From assembly GCF_029855045.1 (NCBI RefSeq), contig NZ_CP123228.1, forward strand, positions 3,720,001-3,784,000: a stretch of 64,000 bases of DNA. Reading direction: 5' to 3'. Shown here piece by piece: positions 46,225 through 53,793 of the stretch (position 1 is the first letter of the stretch; every line of letters starts with the position of its first letter). The notes under the pieces are model-generated. The model made no database searches. It had not been told where the DNA came from and worked only from the letters and a program-made list of their open reading frames with translations. The DNA comes from Piscinibacter sp. XHJ-5 (GTDB taxonomy: Bacteria; Pseudomonadota; Gammaproteobacteria; Burkholderiales; Burkholderiaceae_C). A program made the translations under genes and the position numbers.

Positions 46225-46745
46225 CCGATCTTCCTCATGCCGGCGCGGTAGCGGCGCGCGTTGTCGACGTAGTGGCGTGCGGTGCGCTCCAGCCCTTCGA
46301 TCTGCTCCGGCGTGAGCTGGCGCACCGCCTTCGCAGGCGAGCCGATGATGAGCGAGCCGTCGGGGAACTCCTTGCCTTCGGTGACCAGCGAGCCGGCGCC
46401 CACCAGGCAGTGCCGGCCGATCCGCGCCCCGTTGAGCACCACGGCCTGGATGCCGATCAGCGAGCCGTCGCCGATCGTGCAGCCGTGCAGCATCACCTGA
46501 TGGCCCACGGTGACGTTGTCGCCGATCTCCAGCGGAAAGCCCGGATCGGCGTGACACACGCTGCCGTCCTGGATGTTGCTGCCGCGGCCGACACGCAGCT
46601 GCTCGGTGTCGCCGCGCAGCACGGTGCCGAACCACACGCTCGCGTCGGCCTCGAGCGTCACGCGTCCTATGACTTCGGCGCTGTCGGCCACCCAGGCGCC
46701 TTCAGCGAGCTGGGGCGTGTGTTCATCGAGTTGGTAGAGAGCCAT
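46221..46745 (-). CDS. Gamma-class carbonic anhydrase-like hexapeptide protein (YrdA family)
   Basis: Left-handed beta-helix trimer; many relatives bind zinc and some hydrate CO2. Seen: repeated hexapeptides such as ADSAEVIGRVTLEADASVWFG and IGDNVTVGHQVMLHG, and the three histidines of the metal site in VCHADPG, VTVGH and VMLHG. 174 residues. The ATG (46745) faces the divergent DUF455 gene 43 bp away. Its stop overlaps the hslO TTG start. Enzyme activity is not assured for this subgroup. Confidence 0.9.
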   Translation of the reverse strand: MALYQLDEHTPQLAEGAWVADSAEVIGRVTLEADASVWFGTVLRGDTEQLRVGRGSNIQDGSVCHADPGFPLEIGDNVTVGHQVMLHGCTIGDGSLIGIQAVVLNGARIGRHCLVGAGSLVTEGKEFPDGSLIIGSPAKAVRQLTPEQIEGLERTARHYVDNARRYRAGMRKIG

Positions 46746-46788
46746 CGTGTCGCCCGTGAGGAGATCGATAATTCTAAGGATGCCCTCC

Positions 46789-47571
46789 ATGCCCCTACGC
46801 GACGCGGCCCTGCAGGCGCTGTGCACGGCCGATCCCGCGGCGAAGGCGCAGCAGGCGCGGGCCCTGCACTCGGCCTTCGATGCGGCCGTGCTGGACACGC
46901 AGGCGCGACTCGCCGAGCCGGCGGTCCTGCCGGGCCGCCCCGCGCGGCCGCGGTTGGTCGAGCCCAAGCAGGTGCCCTCGCGAACGCCGTTCACGCCCGA
47001 GGGCCGCGCCGCACTGCTGCACGCCATCGCGCACATCGAGTTCAACGCCATCAACCTCGCGCTGGACGCGGTGTGGCGATTCGCCGGCATGCCGCCGTCC
47101 TTCTATCGCGACTGGCTGCGTGTTGCGGCCGAGGAGGCGCTGCACTTCACGCTGCTGCGCGAGCACCTGGGCACGCTGGGCTTCGACTACGGCGACTTCG
47201 ACGCGCACGACGGCCTGTGGCTGATGGCGCAGCGCACCGCGCAGGACGTCGTGGCGCGCATGGCGCTCGTGCCGCGCACGCTGGAGGCGCGCGGTCTGGA
47301 CGCCACGCCGCCGCTGCAGGCCAAGTTCGCGCGCGCCGGCGATGCGCGCGCCGTCGAGATCCTGGAGATCATCCTGCGCGACGAGGTCGGGCACGTCGCC
47401 ATCGGCAACCACTGGTACCGCTGGCTGTGCGAGCGCGACGGGCTGGATCCGCTGCAGTTGTACGAGGAGCTCGCGGTCCGCCACGAGGCGCCGCGCCTGC
47501 GCCCGCCCTTCAATCGCGAGGCGCGGCGCGCCGCGGGCTTCACCGACGCCGAAATCGACCGCCTGCGCTAG
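46789..47571 (+). CDS. DUF455 ferritin-like protein
   Basis: Four-helix protein of the DUF455 family with a likely di-iron or di-metal site; biological role not known to me. Seen: IAHIEFNAINLALDAVWRF, VAAEEALHFTLLREHLG and EILEIILRDEVGHVAIGNHWY, which supply the Glu and EExxH/ExxxH ligands of ferritin-like folds. 260 residues from ATG 46789, with AAGGA eight bases upstream; an ATG at 46780 is an alternative. It is divergent from the gamma-carbonic-anhydrase gene. Confidence 0.87.
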   Translation: MPLRDAALQALCTADPAAKAQQARALHSAFDAAVLDTQARLAEPAVLPGRPARPRLVEPKQVPSRTPFTPEGRAALLHAIAHIEFNAINLALDAVWRFAGMPPSFYRDWLRVAAEEALHFTLLREHLGTLGFDYGDFDAHDGLWLMAQRTAQDVVARMALVPRTLEARGLDATPPLQAKFARAGDARAVEILEIILRDEVGHVAIGNHWYRWLCERDGLDPLQLYEELAVRHEAPRLRPPFNREARRAAGFTDAEIDRLR

Positions 47572-47581
47572 CTACACTTCA

Positions 47582-47603
47582 GGGCGCTCACAAGGCGCCC
47601 TTT
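47582..47603 (+). terminator. Probable rho-independent terminator after the DUF455 gene
   Basis: GGGCGC / GCGCCC form a 6-bp stem around TCACAAG, followed by TTT. It lies 10 bp after the stop of the DUF455 gene and 37 bp before the next start. The T-run is short, so efficiency is uncertain. Confidence 0.55.
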
Positions 47604-47639
47604 CGGCGTGACCGATAACGACAGATCCTCGAGGAACAC

Positions 47640-48518
47640 ATGACCACCTACACGACACGACGCTTTCTCCAGACGGCCGGCCTGCTGATCGCCGGCATCG
47701 TTCTCTCCGCCTGCAGCAAGCAGGAAGCACCCAAGACCGCCGCTGCGCCAGCCGCGTCGGCCCCGGCCTCGGCGCCCGCCCCGGCGGCGAAGGTCTACGT
47801 CGTCGGCACCGACGCCGCCTATGCGCCGTTCGAATCGCAGAACGAGAAGGCCGAGATCGTCGGCTTCGACATCGATGTGGTGAAGGCCGTCGCGCAGAAG
47901 GCCGGCATGGAGGTGAAGTTCGTCAATACGCCGTGGGAAGGCATCTTCAACACGCTGCAGCAGGGTGACCGCGACTTGCTCGTGTCGGCGATCACCATCA
48001 CGCCGGAGCGCCAGCAGAGCATGGACTTCACGGCCCCCTACTTCGATGCGCAGCAGCTCATCGCGGTCAAGCAGTCGTCCAAGGTGACCAAGTTCGACGA
48101 CCTCAAGAAGCTGAAGGTCGGCGTGCAGACCGGCACCACCGGCGACGAGGTCGTGACCAAGCTGCAGGGCAAGAACAGCACGAGCATCAAGCGCTTCGAG
48201 TCGACGCCGCTCGCGCTGAAGGAGCTCGAGGCCGGCGGCGTGGACGCCGTGGTGGCCGACAACGGCGTGGTCATCAACTACGTGACCAACAACCCGGCCG
48301 CGAAGTTCAAGTCCATCGCCGACAAGGCGTTCCAGCCCGAGCAGTACGGCCTCGCGGTCAAGAAGGGCAACGCCGAGCTGCTGGCCAAGCTGAACAAGGG
48401 CCTGGCCGACATCAAGGCCGACGGCACCTACGACCAGCTCTACACCAAGTACTTCGGCGCGCCGCCGGCCAAGGCCGCCGCCGCCCCTGCCGCAGCCGCA
48501 TCGCCCGCTTCCAAGTAA
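47640..48518 (+). CDS. Amino-acid ABC transporter substrate-binding lipoprotein
   Basis: Receptor of a polar amino-acid ABC importer. Seen: signal peptide with lipobox LSAC (Cys about 25), an Ala/Pro-rich linker, VYVVGTDAAYAPFESQNEKAEIVGFDIDV, AITITPERQQSMDFTAPYFDAQQLIAV, and KKLKVGVQTGTTGDEVV, the family 3 hallmarks. 292 residues, with an Ala/Pro-rich C-terminal tail (APPAKAAAAPAAAASPASK) that is unusual. It is followed by its permease 12 bp later; no ATPase gene is adjacent. Confidence 0.92.
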   Translation: MTTYTTRRFLQTAGLLIAGIVLSACSKQEAPKTAAAPAASAPASAPAPAAKVYVVGTDAAYAPFESQNEKAEIVGFDIDVVKAVAQKAGMEVKFVNTPWEGIFNTLQQGDRDLLVSAITITPERQQSMDFTAPYFDAQQLIAVKQSSKVTKFDDLKKLKVGVQTGTTGDEVVTKLQGKNSTSIKRFESTPLALKELEAGGVDAVVADNGVVINYVTNNPAAKFKSIADKAFQPEQYGLAVKKGNAELLAKLNKGLADIKADGTYDQLYTKYFGAPPAKAAAAPAAAASPASK

Positions 48519-48530
48519 GGCCGGCGCCCC

Positions 48531-49283
48531 ATGGATCTGCGCTGGGGCATTCTCGCGGGCTATGGTCCGCTGTTCGCGGAAGGGCTGTGGGCGACGATCG
48601 AGCTGACGATCGTCGCCATCACCGCCGGGCTGCTGCTGGGCGTGCTGCTCGGCCTGGTCAGCAGCTCGCGCGATGCGCCGCCGCCCAAGTCGGTGGCGCT
48701 CGCGATGGTGCTCAAGGCCGCGCGGGCATTGACCCTCGGCTACGTCACCTTCTTCCGCGGCACTCCGCTGTTCGTGCAGATCCTGCTCGTGCACTTCGCG
48801 GTGATGCCCACGCTGATCCATCCCGACAACGGCCTGCTGCTCGCCGGCGAAGCGGCACGGGAATTCCGGCAGTCGCACGGCGCCTTCTTCTCCGGCGCGC
48901 TGGCGCTGACGCTCAATGCCGGGGCCTACATCTCCGAGATCTTTCGTGCCGGCATCCAGAGCATCCACGGCGGACAGACCCAGGCGGCATACAGCCTGGG
49001 CCTCACGCACGGACAGGCAATGCGCCACGTGGTCCTTCCGCAGGCCTTTCGCCGCATGATGCCGGCGCTGGTCAACGAGGGCATCACGCTGATCAAGGAC
49101 TCGTCGCTCGTCTCGGCCATCGGCTTTGCCGAGCTGGCCCTGGCAGCGCGAACGGTCGCGGGCGCGTACTCCCGCTACTGGGAGCCCTACCTGGCCATCT
49201 CGGCGCTGTACCTGATCCTGACCTTGCTGCTGTCGTCGCTGGCCAAGCGGCTCGAGGCACCGGCGCATCTGCGCGGCCGTTGA
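48531..49283 (+). CDS. Amino-acid ABC transporter permease
   Basis: Membrane component of the importer. Seen: GLWATIELTIVAITAGLLLGVLLGLV, YVTFFRGTPLFVQILLVHF, ALTLNAGAYISEIFRAGIQSIHGGQ (the conserved EAA-type region preceding LGLTHGQAMRHVVLPQA), and three to five further hydrophobic stretches. 250 residues. The about 30-residue insertion IHPDNGLLLAGEAAREFRQSHG between membrane segments is typical of this subclass. The cognate ATPase must be encoded elsewhere or shared. Confidence 0.92.
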   Translation: MDLRWGILAGYGPLFAEGLWATIELTIVAITAGLLLGVLLGLVSSSRDAPPPKSVALAMVLKAARALTLGYVTFFRGTPLFVQILLVHFAVMPTLIHPDNGLLLAGEAAREFRQSHGAFFSGALALTLNAGAYISEIFRAGIQSIHGGQTQAAYSLGLTHGQAMRHVVLPQAFRRMMPALVNEGITLIKDSSLVSAIGFAELALAARTVAGAYSRYWEPYLAISALYLILTLLLSSLAKRLEAPAHLRGR

Positions 49284-49442
49284 GCGACCGTTCGTCCGGG
49301 ATTTTGTGCGTCGGACCCCGCCGAGTGTGGCGCGCACAAGACAGTCAACAGCACCGACGCACATAGACTTGAGGGCTGACCGCGCAGACCGTGCGCCGGC
49401 CAACTTGCTCTCCCATCAACACCCAAAACACGGGAACACACC

Positions 49443-50399
49443 ATGAAACGCTCCATCGTCCTGGCCACGCTGGCCACCATCGCCACGACCGGTGCCTTCG
49501 CGCAAAGCAGCGTCACCGTCTACGGCCGTCTCAACACCTCGGTCGAGCACCAGAAGTCGGGCGACGAGTCCATCTGGGCGCTGCAGAACAACGCTTCGCG
49601 CATCGGCTTCAAAGGCACCGAAGACCTGGGCGGCGGGCTGACCGCCGGCTTCCAGATCGAGCACGGCTTCAACGTCGACAGCGGCACGCAGTCGCAAACC
49701 GCGTTCTGGGCTCGTCAGAGCGAAGTGAACCTCGGCAGCAAGTCGCTCGGCACGGTGCGTCTGGGCAACTTCACCAGCGAGGCGTACTACGCCACGGCCG
49801 ACTACGTCAGCATGCACAACCACGACACCGGCACCTCGTCGGACGCGCTGTATGCCTACGTGACCCGCAACACCAACAAGGTCGCGTACCGCACGCCGAC
49901 CTTCGCGGGCTTCAACGCCGAAGTGGCGCTGTCGCTGAACGAGAGCCAGGCCGCGAACGAGCGCAGCATCGACCTGGCCGCCAACTACTCCGCCGGCCCG
50001 CTGCACGTCGGCGCCGGCTACGGCAAGTTCGGCAAGTCGAACCAGTTCGCGATCAGCGCGCTGTACGAGCTGGGCGCGTTCACGGTCGGCGGCTACGTCC
50101 AGCGCGACGACAACGGCCTGAACACGCCGCCCACCGCGGTCGACATCGGCACCCGCACCACCTGGCGTCTGTCGGGCATGTACACCGTGGGCGCTGGTGA
50201 AGTCCACCTCAACGTCGGTCGCGCCGGCGAGTACAGCAAGCTGGCGGACACCGACGCCACCCAGTGGACCGTGGCCTACAACCACAACCTGAGCAAGCGC
50301 ACCAAGGTCTACACCTTCTACACCAAGGTGCGTGACGACAGCGGCCTGTACGGCGGCGACTTCAGCTCGCTGGCGTTCGGCGTGCGCCACAACTTCTGA
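49443..50399 (+). CDS. Gram-negative trimeric porin
   Basis: Outer-membrane general or anion-selective channel of the betaproteobacterial type. Seen: signal peptide (MKRSIVLATLATIATTGAFAQ), SSVTVYGRLNTSVEH at the mature start, SRIGFKGTEDLGGGLTAGFQIEHGF, and the C-terminal strand FGVRHNF ending in Phe, needed for BAM assembly. 318 residues, on the short side for the family (about 340-380), so some external loops are probably reduced. It is preceded by a 159-bp gap without a recognised promoter. Confidence 0.93.
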   Translation: MKRSIVLATLATIATTGAFAQSSVTVYGRLNTSVEHQKSGDESIWALQNNASRIGFKGTEDLGGGLTAGFQIEHGFNVDSGTQSQTAFWARQSEVNLGSKSLGTVRLGNFTSEAYYATADYVSMHNHDTGTSSDALYAYVTRNTNKVAYRTPTFAGFNAEVALSLNESQAANERSIDLAANYSAGPLHVGAGYGKFGKSNQFAISALYELGAFTVGGYVQRDDNGLNTPPTAVDIGTRTTWRLSGMYTVGAGEVHLNVGRAGEYSKLADTDATQWTVAYNHNLSKRTKVYTFYTKVRDDSGLYGGDFSSLAFGVRHNF

Positions 50400-50419
50400 T
50401 CTTTCGATCAGGCAGCAAA

Positions 50420-50445
50420 ACGGCCGGTCCTTGACCGGCCGTTTT
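50420..50445 (+). terminator. Rho-independent terminator after the porin gene
   Basis: ACGGCCGGTC / GACCGGCCGT pair perfectly (10 bp) around a CTT loop, followed by TTTT. The A-run before and T-run after make it potentially bidirectional, so it may also end marC transcription arriving from the opposite strand. Confidence 0.88.
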
Positions 50446-50455
50446 TCATTCGCGG

Positions 50456-51049
50456 TCAAGCAAGGAAGTAGCGCTTCAACCCCGCCAGCACCATCTCCAC
50501 GGCGATGGCGGTGAGCACCAGCCCCATCAGCTTCTCCGTCGCCGACACCACCGAATCGCCGACCCAGCGCCGGATGCGGTCGCATAGCAGCAGCACCGCG
50601 CCCGACACCGCCATCGCGCAGGTCAGCGCCCCCACCCACTCCACCATGCGGTCCGGCTGGCGCGACGCCAGCAGCAGCACGGTCGCCATCGCGGACGGTC
50701 CGGCAAGCAGCGGCACGGCGAGCGGGAAGATCAAGGGCTCGCGGCCTTCGGGCGTGCCGTACACGCCGCCTTCATGGCTGAAGATCATGCGGATGGCGAC
50801 CATCAGGAGGATCACGCCGCCGGCGACTTCGAGCGAGCGCTCCGACAGGCGCATGACGCGCAGGAAGGCATCGCCGACGAACATGAAGCCCAGCAGCACG
50901 GCGAAGGCGATGGTGACCTCGCGCAGCGCAACCCGCCTGCGCCGCTCGCGTGGCACGCCGCGCATGATGGGAATGAAGACCGGCAGGCTGCCCAGCGGAT
51001 CGAGCACGAGCAGCAGCAGGATGAAGGCGGAAACGAAGCTGTGGTCCAT
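50456..51049 (-). CDS. MarC-family integral membrane protein
   Basis: Inner-membrane protein of the MarC/YhgN family, role unclear. Seen: about six membrane segments, starting SFVSAFILLLLVLDPLGSLPVFI with the conserved DPLGxxP motif, then GFMFVGDAFL, GGVILLMVAIRMIF, and PLAVPLLAGPSAMATVLLLAS, the second signature. 197 residues, normal for the family. ATG at 51049. Converges on the porin at the shared terminator. Confidence 0.9.
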   Translation of the reverse strand: MDHSFVSAFILLLLVLDPLGSLPVFIPIMRGVPRERRRRVALREVTIAFAVLLGFMFVGDAFLRVMRLSERSLEVAGGVILLMVAIRMIFSHEGGVYGTPEGREPLIFPLAVPLLAGPSAMATVLLLASRQPDRMVEWVGALTCAMAVSGAVLLLCDRIRRWVGDSVVSATEKLMGLVLTAIAVEMVLAGLKRYFLA

Positions 51050-51156
51050 GGCGCGCGCATTGTGCGCGATGGACCCCGCCCTGCTGCTCGGCGTCGCGTT
51101 CCAGAACGTGATGAGCCGGGCCCGGCCTTTGTACGTCGGCGGACTGACGCTCGGCG

Positions 51157-52545
51157 CTATCTCGAGCGAGGCGAGCAGTCGGCCTGCGGCCAGCGCCCGT
51201 CGTCGAGCAAGCGCCGATTGATCGCCGCGCGGTGATGCTGCGGATCGAGTGCAAGGGCGACGTCGAGCGCCTGGCGCGCCTCTTCGGTGCGGCAGGCCTG
51301 CCCGAGTGCATGGCCCAGATTGGCGAAGGCGCGTGCGTTGTGCGGCGACTTGATCGCAACGTCGGCCCAGTACGTCAGCTCGTCGGCATAGACGGTGTTG
51401 CGTTGCGAGGTGGCCACCGCGAGCACGGCGAGCAGCACCACCACGACGCCGCGAGGCGCATGTCGCATCGACGCGGCCAGCGCCAGCGCAGGGCCGACCA
51501 GTGCCACGTAGAGCTGACGGTCGTTGACCACGTCCAGCCGCGGCAGGATGGATTGCGTGGGCGCCAGCCACAACAGGAACCAGAGCAGCGCGAACGCCGC
51601 CGGCGGATGCCTCTGCCAGCAGGCCAGGGCCGCGAGCGGCAGCGACACCCACAGTGCGAGCTGAAAGACGGCCGCTGCGTCGAAGCGCTCCACCGCCATG
51701 AGCGCCGGATCCGCGTTCAGCGCATCGATGCGCATGAGCTGCATTGCCAGGTACGACAGCGCGCGCGCCTGCGTGAGCAGGTTGCCGACGGGGTCGCGCA
51801 AGCCCAGGCTGGTGTCCAGCAGCATGCGGTAGCGCGGCACGGTCCACGCGGCGGCCAGCATCGCGGCGACGACGATGCCGTGCACGCGCACCTCGCGCCA
51901 CGGGATTCCATCGCCTCGCAGCCGCGCGCACAACAGCATCGCGAAAGGTGCGACGACGGCGTATTCCTTGCAGGCCAGCGCCGCAGCCAGCGCCAGCGGG
52001 GACGCGAGGTGCACCACCCGGGCGTCGCCACGCTCGCGCCCATGCAGCCACAGCACGATGCTCGCCAGCGCGAACAGGGCCGCAAGCGAGGTCGAACGGC
52101 CGGACACGTAGGTGACGGCTTCGGTCTGCACCGGATGCAGCGCAAAGACGGCCGCGCCGACCCAGGCAGCGATGCGCTGCCGGCGCACGTCGCCCTCCAG
52201 CGCCGGCATCAGTGCGCGCAGCAGCCAACCCACGAGCATCGTGTTGGCGGCATGAACAGCGAGGTTCACCGCATGAAAGCCCGCCAGGCCCCACCCCGCC
52301 GCATGGTTGGCGGCATGGCTGAGCTTCAACAAAGGCCGGATGCTCGGCTGCGCGCGCCACCATGCCTGCAAGGACTGCACGCTGCCTTCGCGCACGATGA
52401 CGTTGAAGTCGTCGAACTGGAAGCCCCCCGCGAACGAATTGGCATAGGCCAGCGCCAGCAAGGCCAGCAGCAGGGCTGCACCGGCCGCATGGATGCGCAA
52501 CGGCGCGGACGGCCGGGCCGTTGCGGATGTGGTGGTGAGGCCCAT
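51157..52545 (-). CDS. TMTC-like multi-pass membrane protein with C-terminal TPR
   Basis: Polytopic protein resembling TMTC-type O-mannosyltransferase-like proteins (GT-C fold). Seen: a first membrane segment LLLALLALAYANSF, then FQFDDFNVIV with acidic residues on the first outer loop, VFALHPVQTEAVTYVSGRS (typical of the group), about nine more hydrophobic stretches, and a short TPR pair near the C-terminus (NARAFANLGHALGQACRTEEARQALDVALALDP). 462 residues. Enzymatic activity is not established for bacterial members. It lies next to the DUF3617 gene on the same strand. Confidence 0.78.
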   Translation of the reverse strand: MGLTTTSATARPSAPLRIHAAGAALLLALLALAYANSFAGGFQFDDFNVIVREGSVQSLQAWWRAQPSIRPLLKLSHAANHAAGWGLAGFHAVNLAVHAANTMLVGWLLRALMPALEGDVRRQRIAAWVGAAVFALHPVQTEAVTYVSGRSTSLAALFALASIVLWLHGRERGDARVVHLASPLALAAALACKEYAVVAPFAMLLCARLRGDGIPWREVRVHGIVVAAMLAAAWTVPRYRMLLDTSLGLRDPVGNLLTQARALSYLAMQLMRIDALNADPALMAVERFDAAAVFQLALWVSLPLAALACWQRHPPAAFALLWFLLWLAPTQSILPRLDVVNDRQLYVALVGPALALAASMRHAPRGVVVVLLAVLAVATSQRNTVYADELTYWADVAIKSPHNARAFANLGHALGQACRTEEARQALDVALALDPQHHRAAINRRLLDDGRWPQADCSPRSR

Positions 52546-52552
52546 GTGGTCA

Positions 52553-53560
52553 TCAGCGGCCGAAGAGGCCCTTCAGGAGCTGCCTGCCCTTGTCGATCAC
52601 CTCCTGCTGCGGCGAGGCCGGCGCCGCGGTCGGAACGCTGCGCGCGCGCGACGCACCGGCCAGCGTGGTGTCCTGCGAGGCGGCGCTGGCGCAGAACTGG
52701 CGGTACTTCTCCGCCGGCGGCGAGCTGAAGCTGCGACCCGCGCACTCGCGCACGACCAGCGCCCGCGCGTAGCCGCGAGACACGCAGCCGGCGGCCAGCA
52801 CGTCGAGCGCCTCCTGCTGCTCGGCGTTGCCGCAGATGCGCGCGCTGATTTCCTCGGCGTTGGCACCGCAGAGCTCGGCGCCTTCCTTCAGGTCGCCGCT
52901 GGGCAGTCCGGCCACCGTCGCAGCAGGCCGGCCGGCGACGATCGCGAAACCGTCGGGCGACTGCAGCTTGCGGCAGAACTCGGCCTTGTACTTCGGCTCG
53001 CAACCCAGCGGCGAATCGGCGCGCAGCGACGGCGCCATCAGGGTGTCGACGGCTGACTTGCACTGGATGGCATGCGCATCGGCCAGCTGGTGCTGCGCCT
53101 GCGCGGCCTGCTGCTTCATCGCGGCGAGCTGGCGCCTGGCCTCGCTGGCGTCGCACTCGCCGACGCGCTGGCCGCTCATCTTCATGGCCATCGTGCGGCC
53201 GCCGGCGTCCACGGTCCAGGCGCCGCGATAGCGGTCGCGGCCTTCGTAGCGGATCTCGCCGGCACCGCTGACATTGCCTTCGCAGCGCATTTTCCAGGCC
53301 ATGCCGTCGGCACTGCGGCGCAGGTCGAACATCTCGCAGCGGCCGCTCTGGTCGGCCATCGGCGGCGTCTCCATCTGGCGCGGACTGCAACGGCGATGCG
53401 TCTGCGCGCGCTGCGCCATGCCGGCCGGCAGCCCGCTCATCTCCATCTCGACCGTGTCCTCCCACAGGTCGCCGGGCTCGGGCGCGGCCTGCGCGTTCGA
53501 CAGCACGGCAGCGCAGAGCGACAGCAGCCCGGCGTGGATGAGAAGGGATGGTGGGGTCAT
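52553..53560 (-). CDS. DUF3617-family exported protein
   Basis: Periplasmic protein of unknown role. ATG at 53560 gives 335 residues with a signal peptide (LIHAGLLSLCAAVLSNAQAAPEPG, cleavage near residue 26). Seen: the DUF3617 start LWEDTVEMEMSGLPAGMAQ, then many Cys (CSPRQ, GRCEMF, MRCEGN, GECDAS) with GGRTMAMKMSGQRVGEC. The second half is a Cys-rich Ala/Glu region (CEPKYKAEFCRKL, RICGNAEQQ, GCVSRGYA) probably disulfide-bonded. It is 8 bp upstream of the TMTC-like gene. Confidence 0.75.
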   Translation of the reverse strand: MTPPSLLIHAGLLSLCAAVLSNAQAAPEPGDLWEDTVEMEMSGLPAGMAQRAQTHRRCSPRQMETPPMADQSGRCEMFDLRRSADGMAWKMRCEGNVSGAGEIRYEGRDRYRGAWTVDAGGRTMAMKMSGQRVGECDASEARRQLAAMKQQAAQAQHQLADAHAIQCKSAVDTLMAPSLRADSPLGCEPKYKAEFCRKLQSPDGFAIVAGRPAATVAGLPSGDLKEGAELCGANAEEISARICGNAEQQEALDVLAAGCVSRGYARALVVRECAGRSFSSPPAEKYRQFCASAASQDTTLAGASRARSVPTAAPASPQQEVIDKGRQLLKGLFGR

Positions 53561-53793
53561 GGGTTCCTCGTTGGCTGATGGATCGACAGGGACCGCACTG
53601 TAGGAACGCAGGCCCGGTGTCACATCGACCAAAAGAGCCAATGGCCCGTCCGGCGGCGAGCCATCGCAGCCCGCTGCTGCGGCTGCAGTCCGTGGCGTTC
53701 ACGTCCTTGGGGGCATCGATCGGCACGGACAAGCGACGGAAGCGCCCGCACGGCTGGCCCATGCGCCGCGGGCGACAGCACGCACGCTGGCGC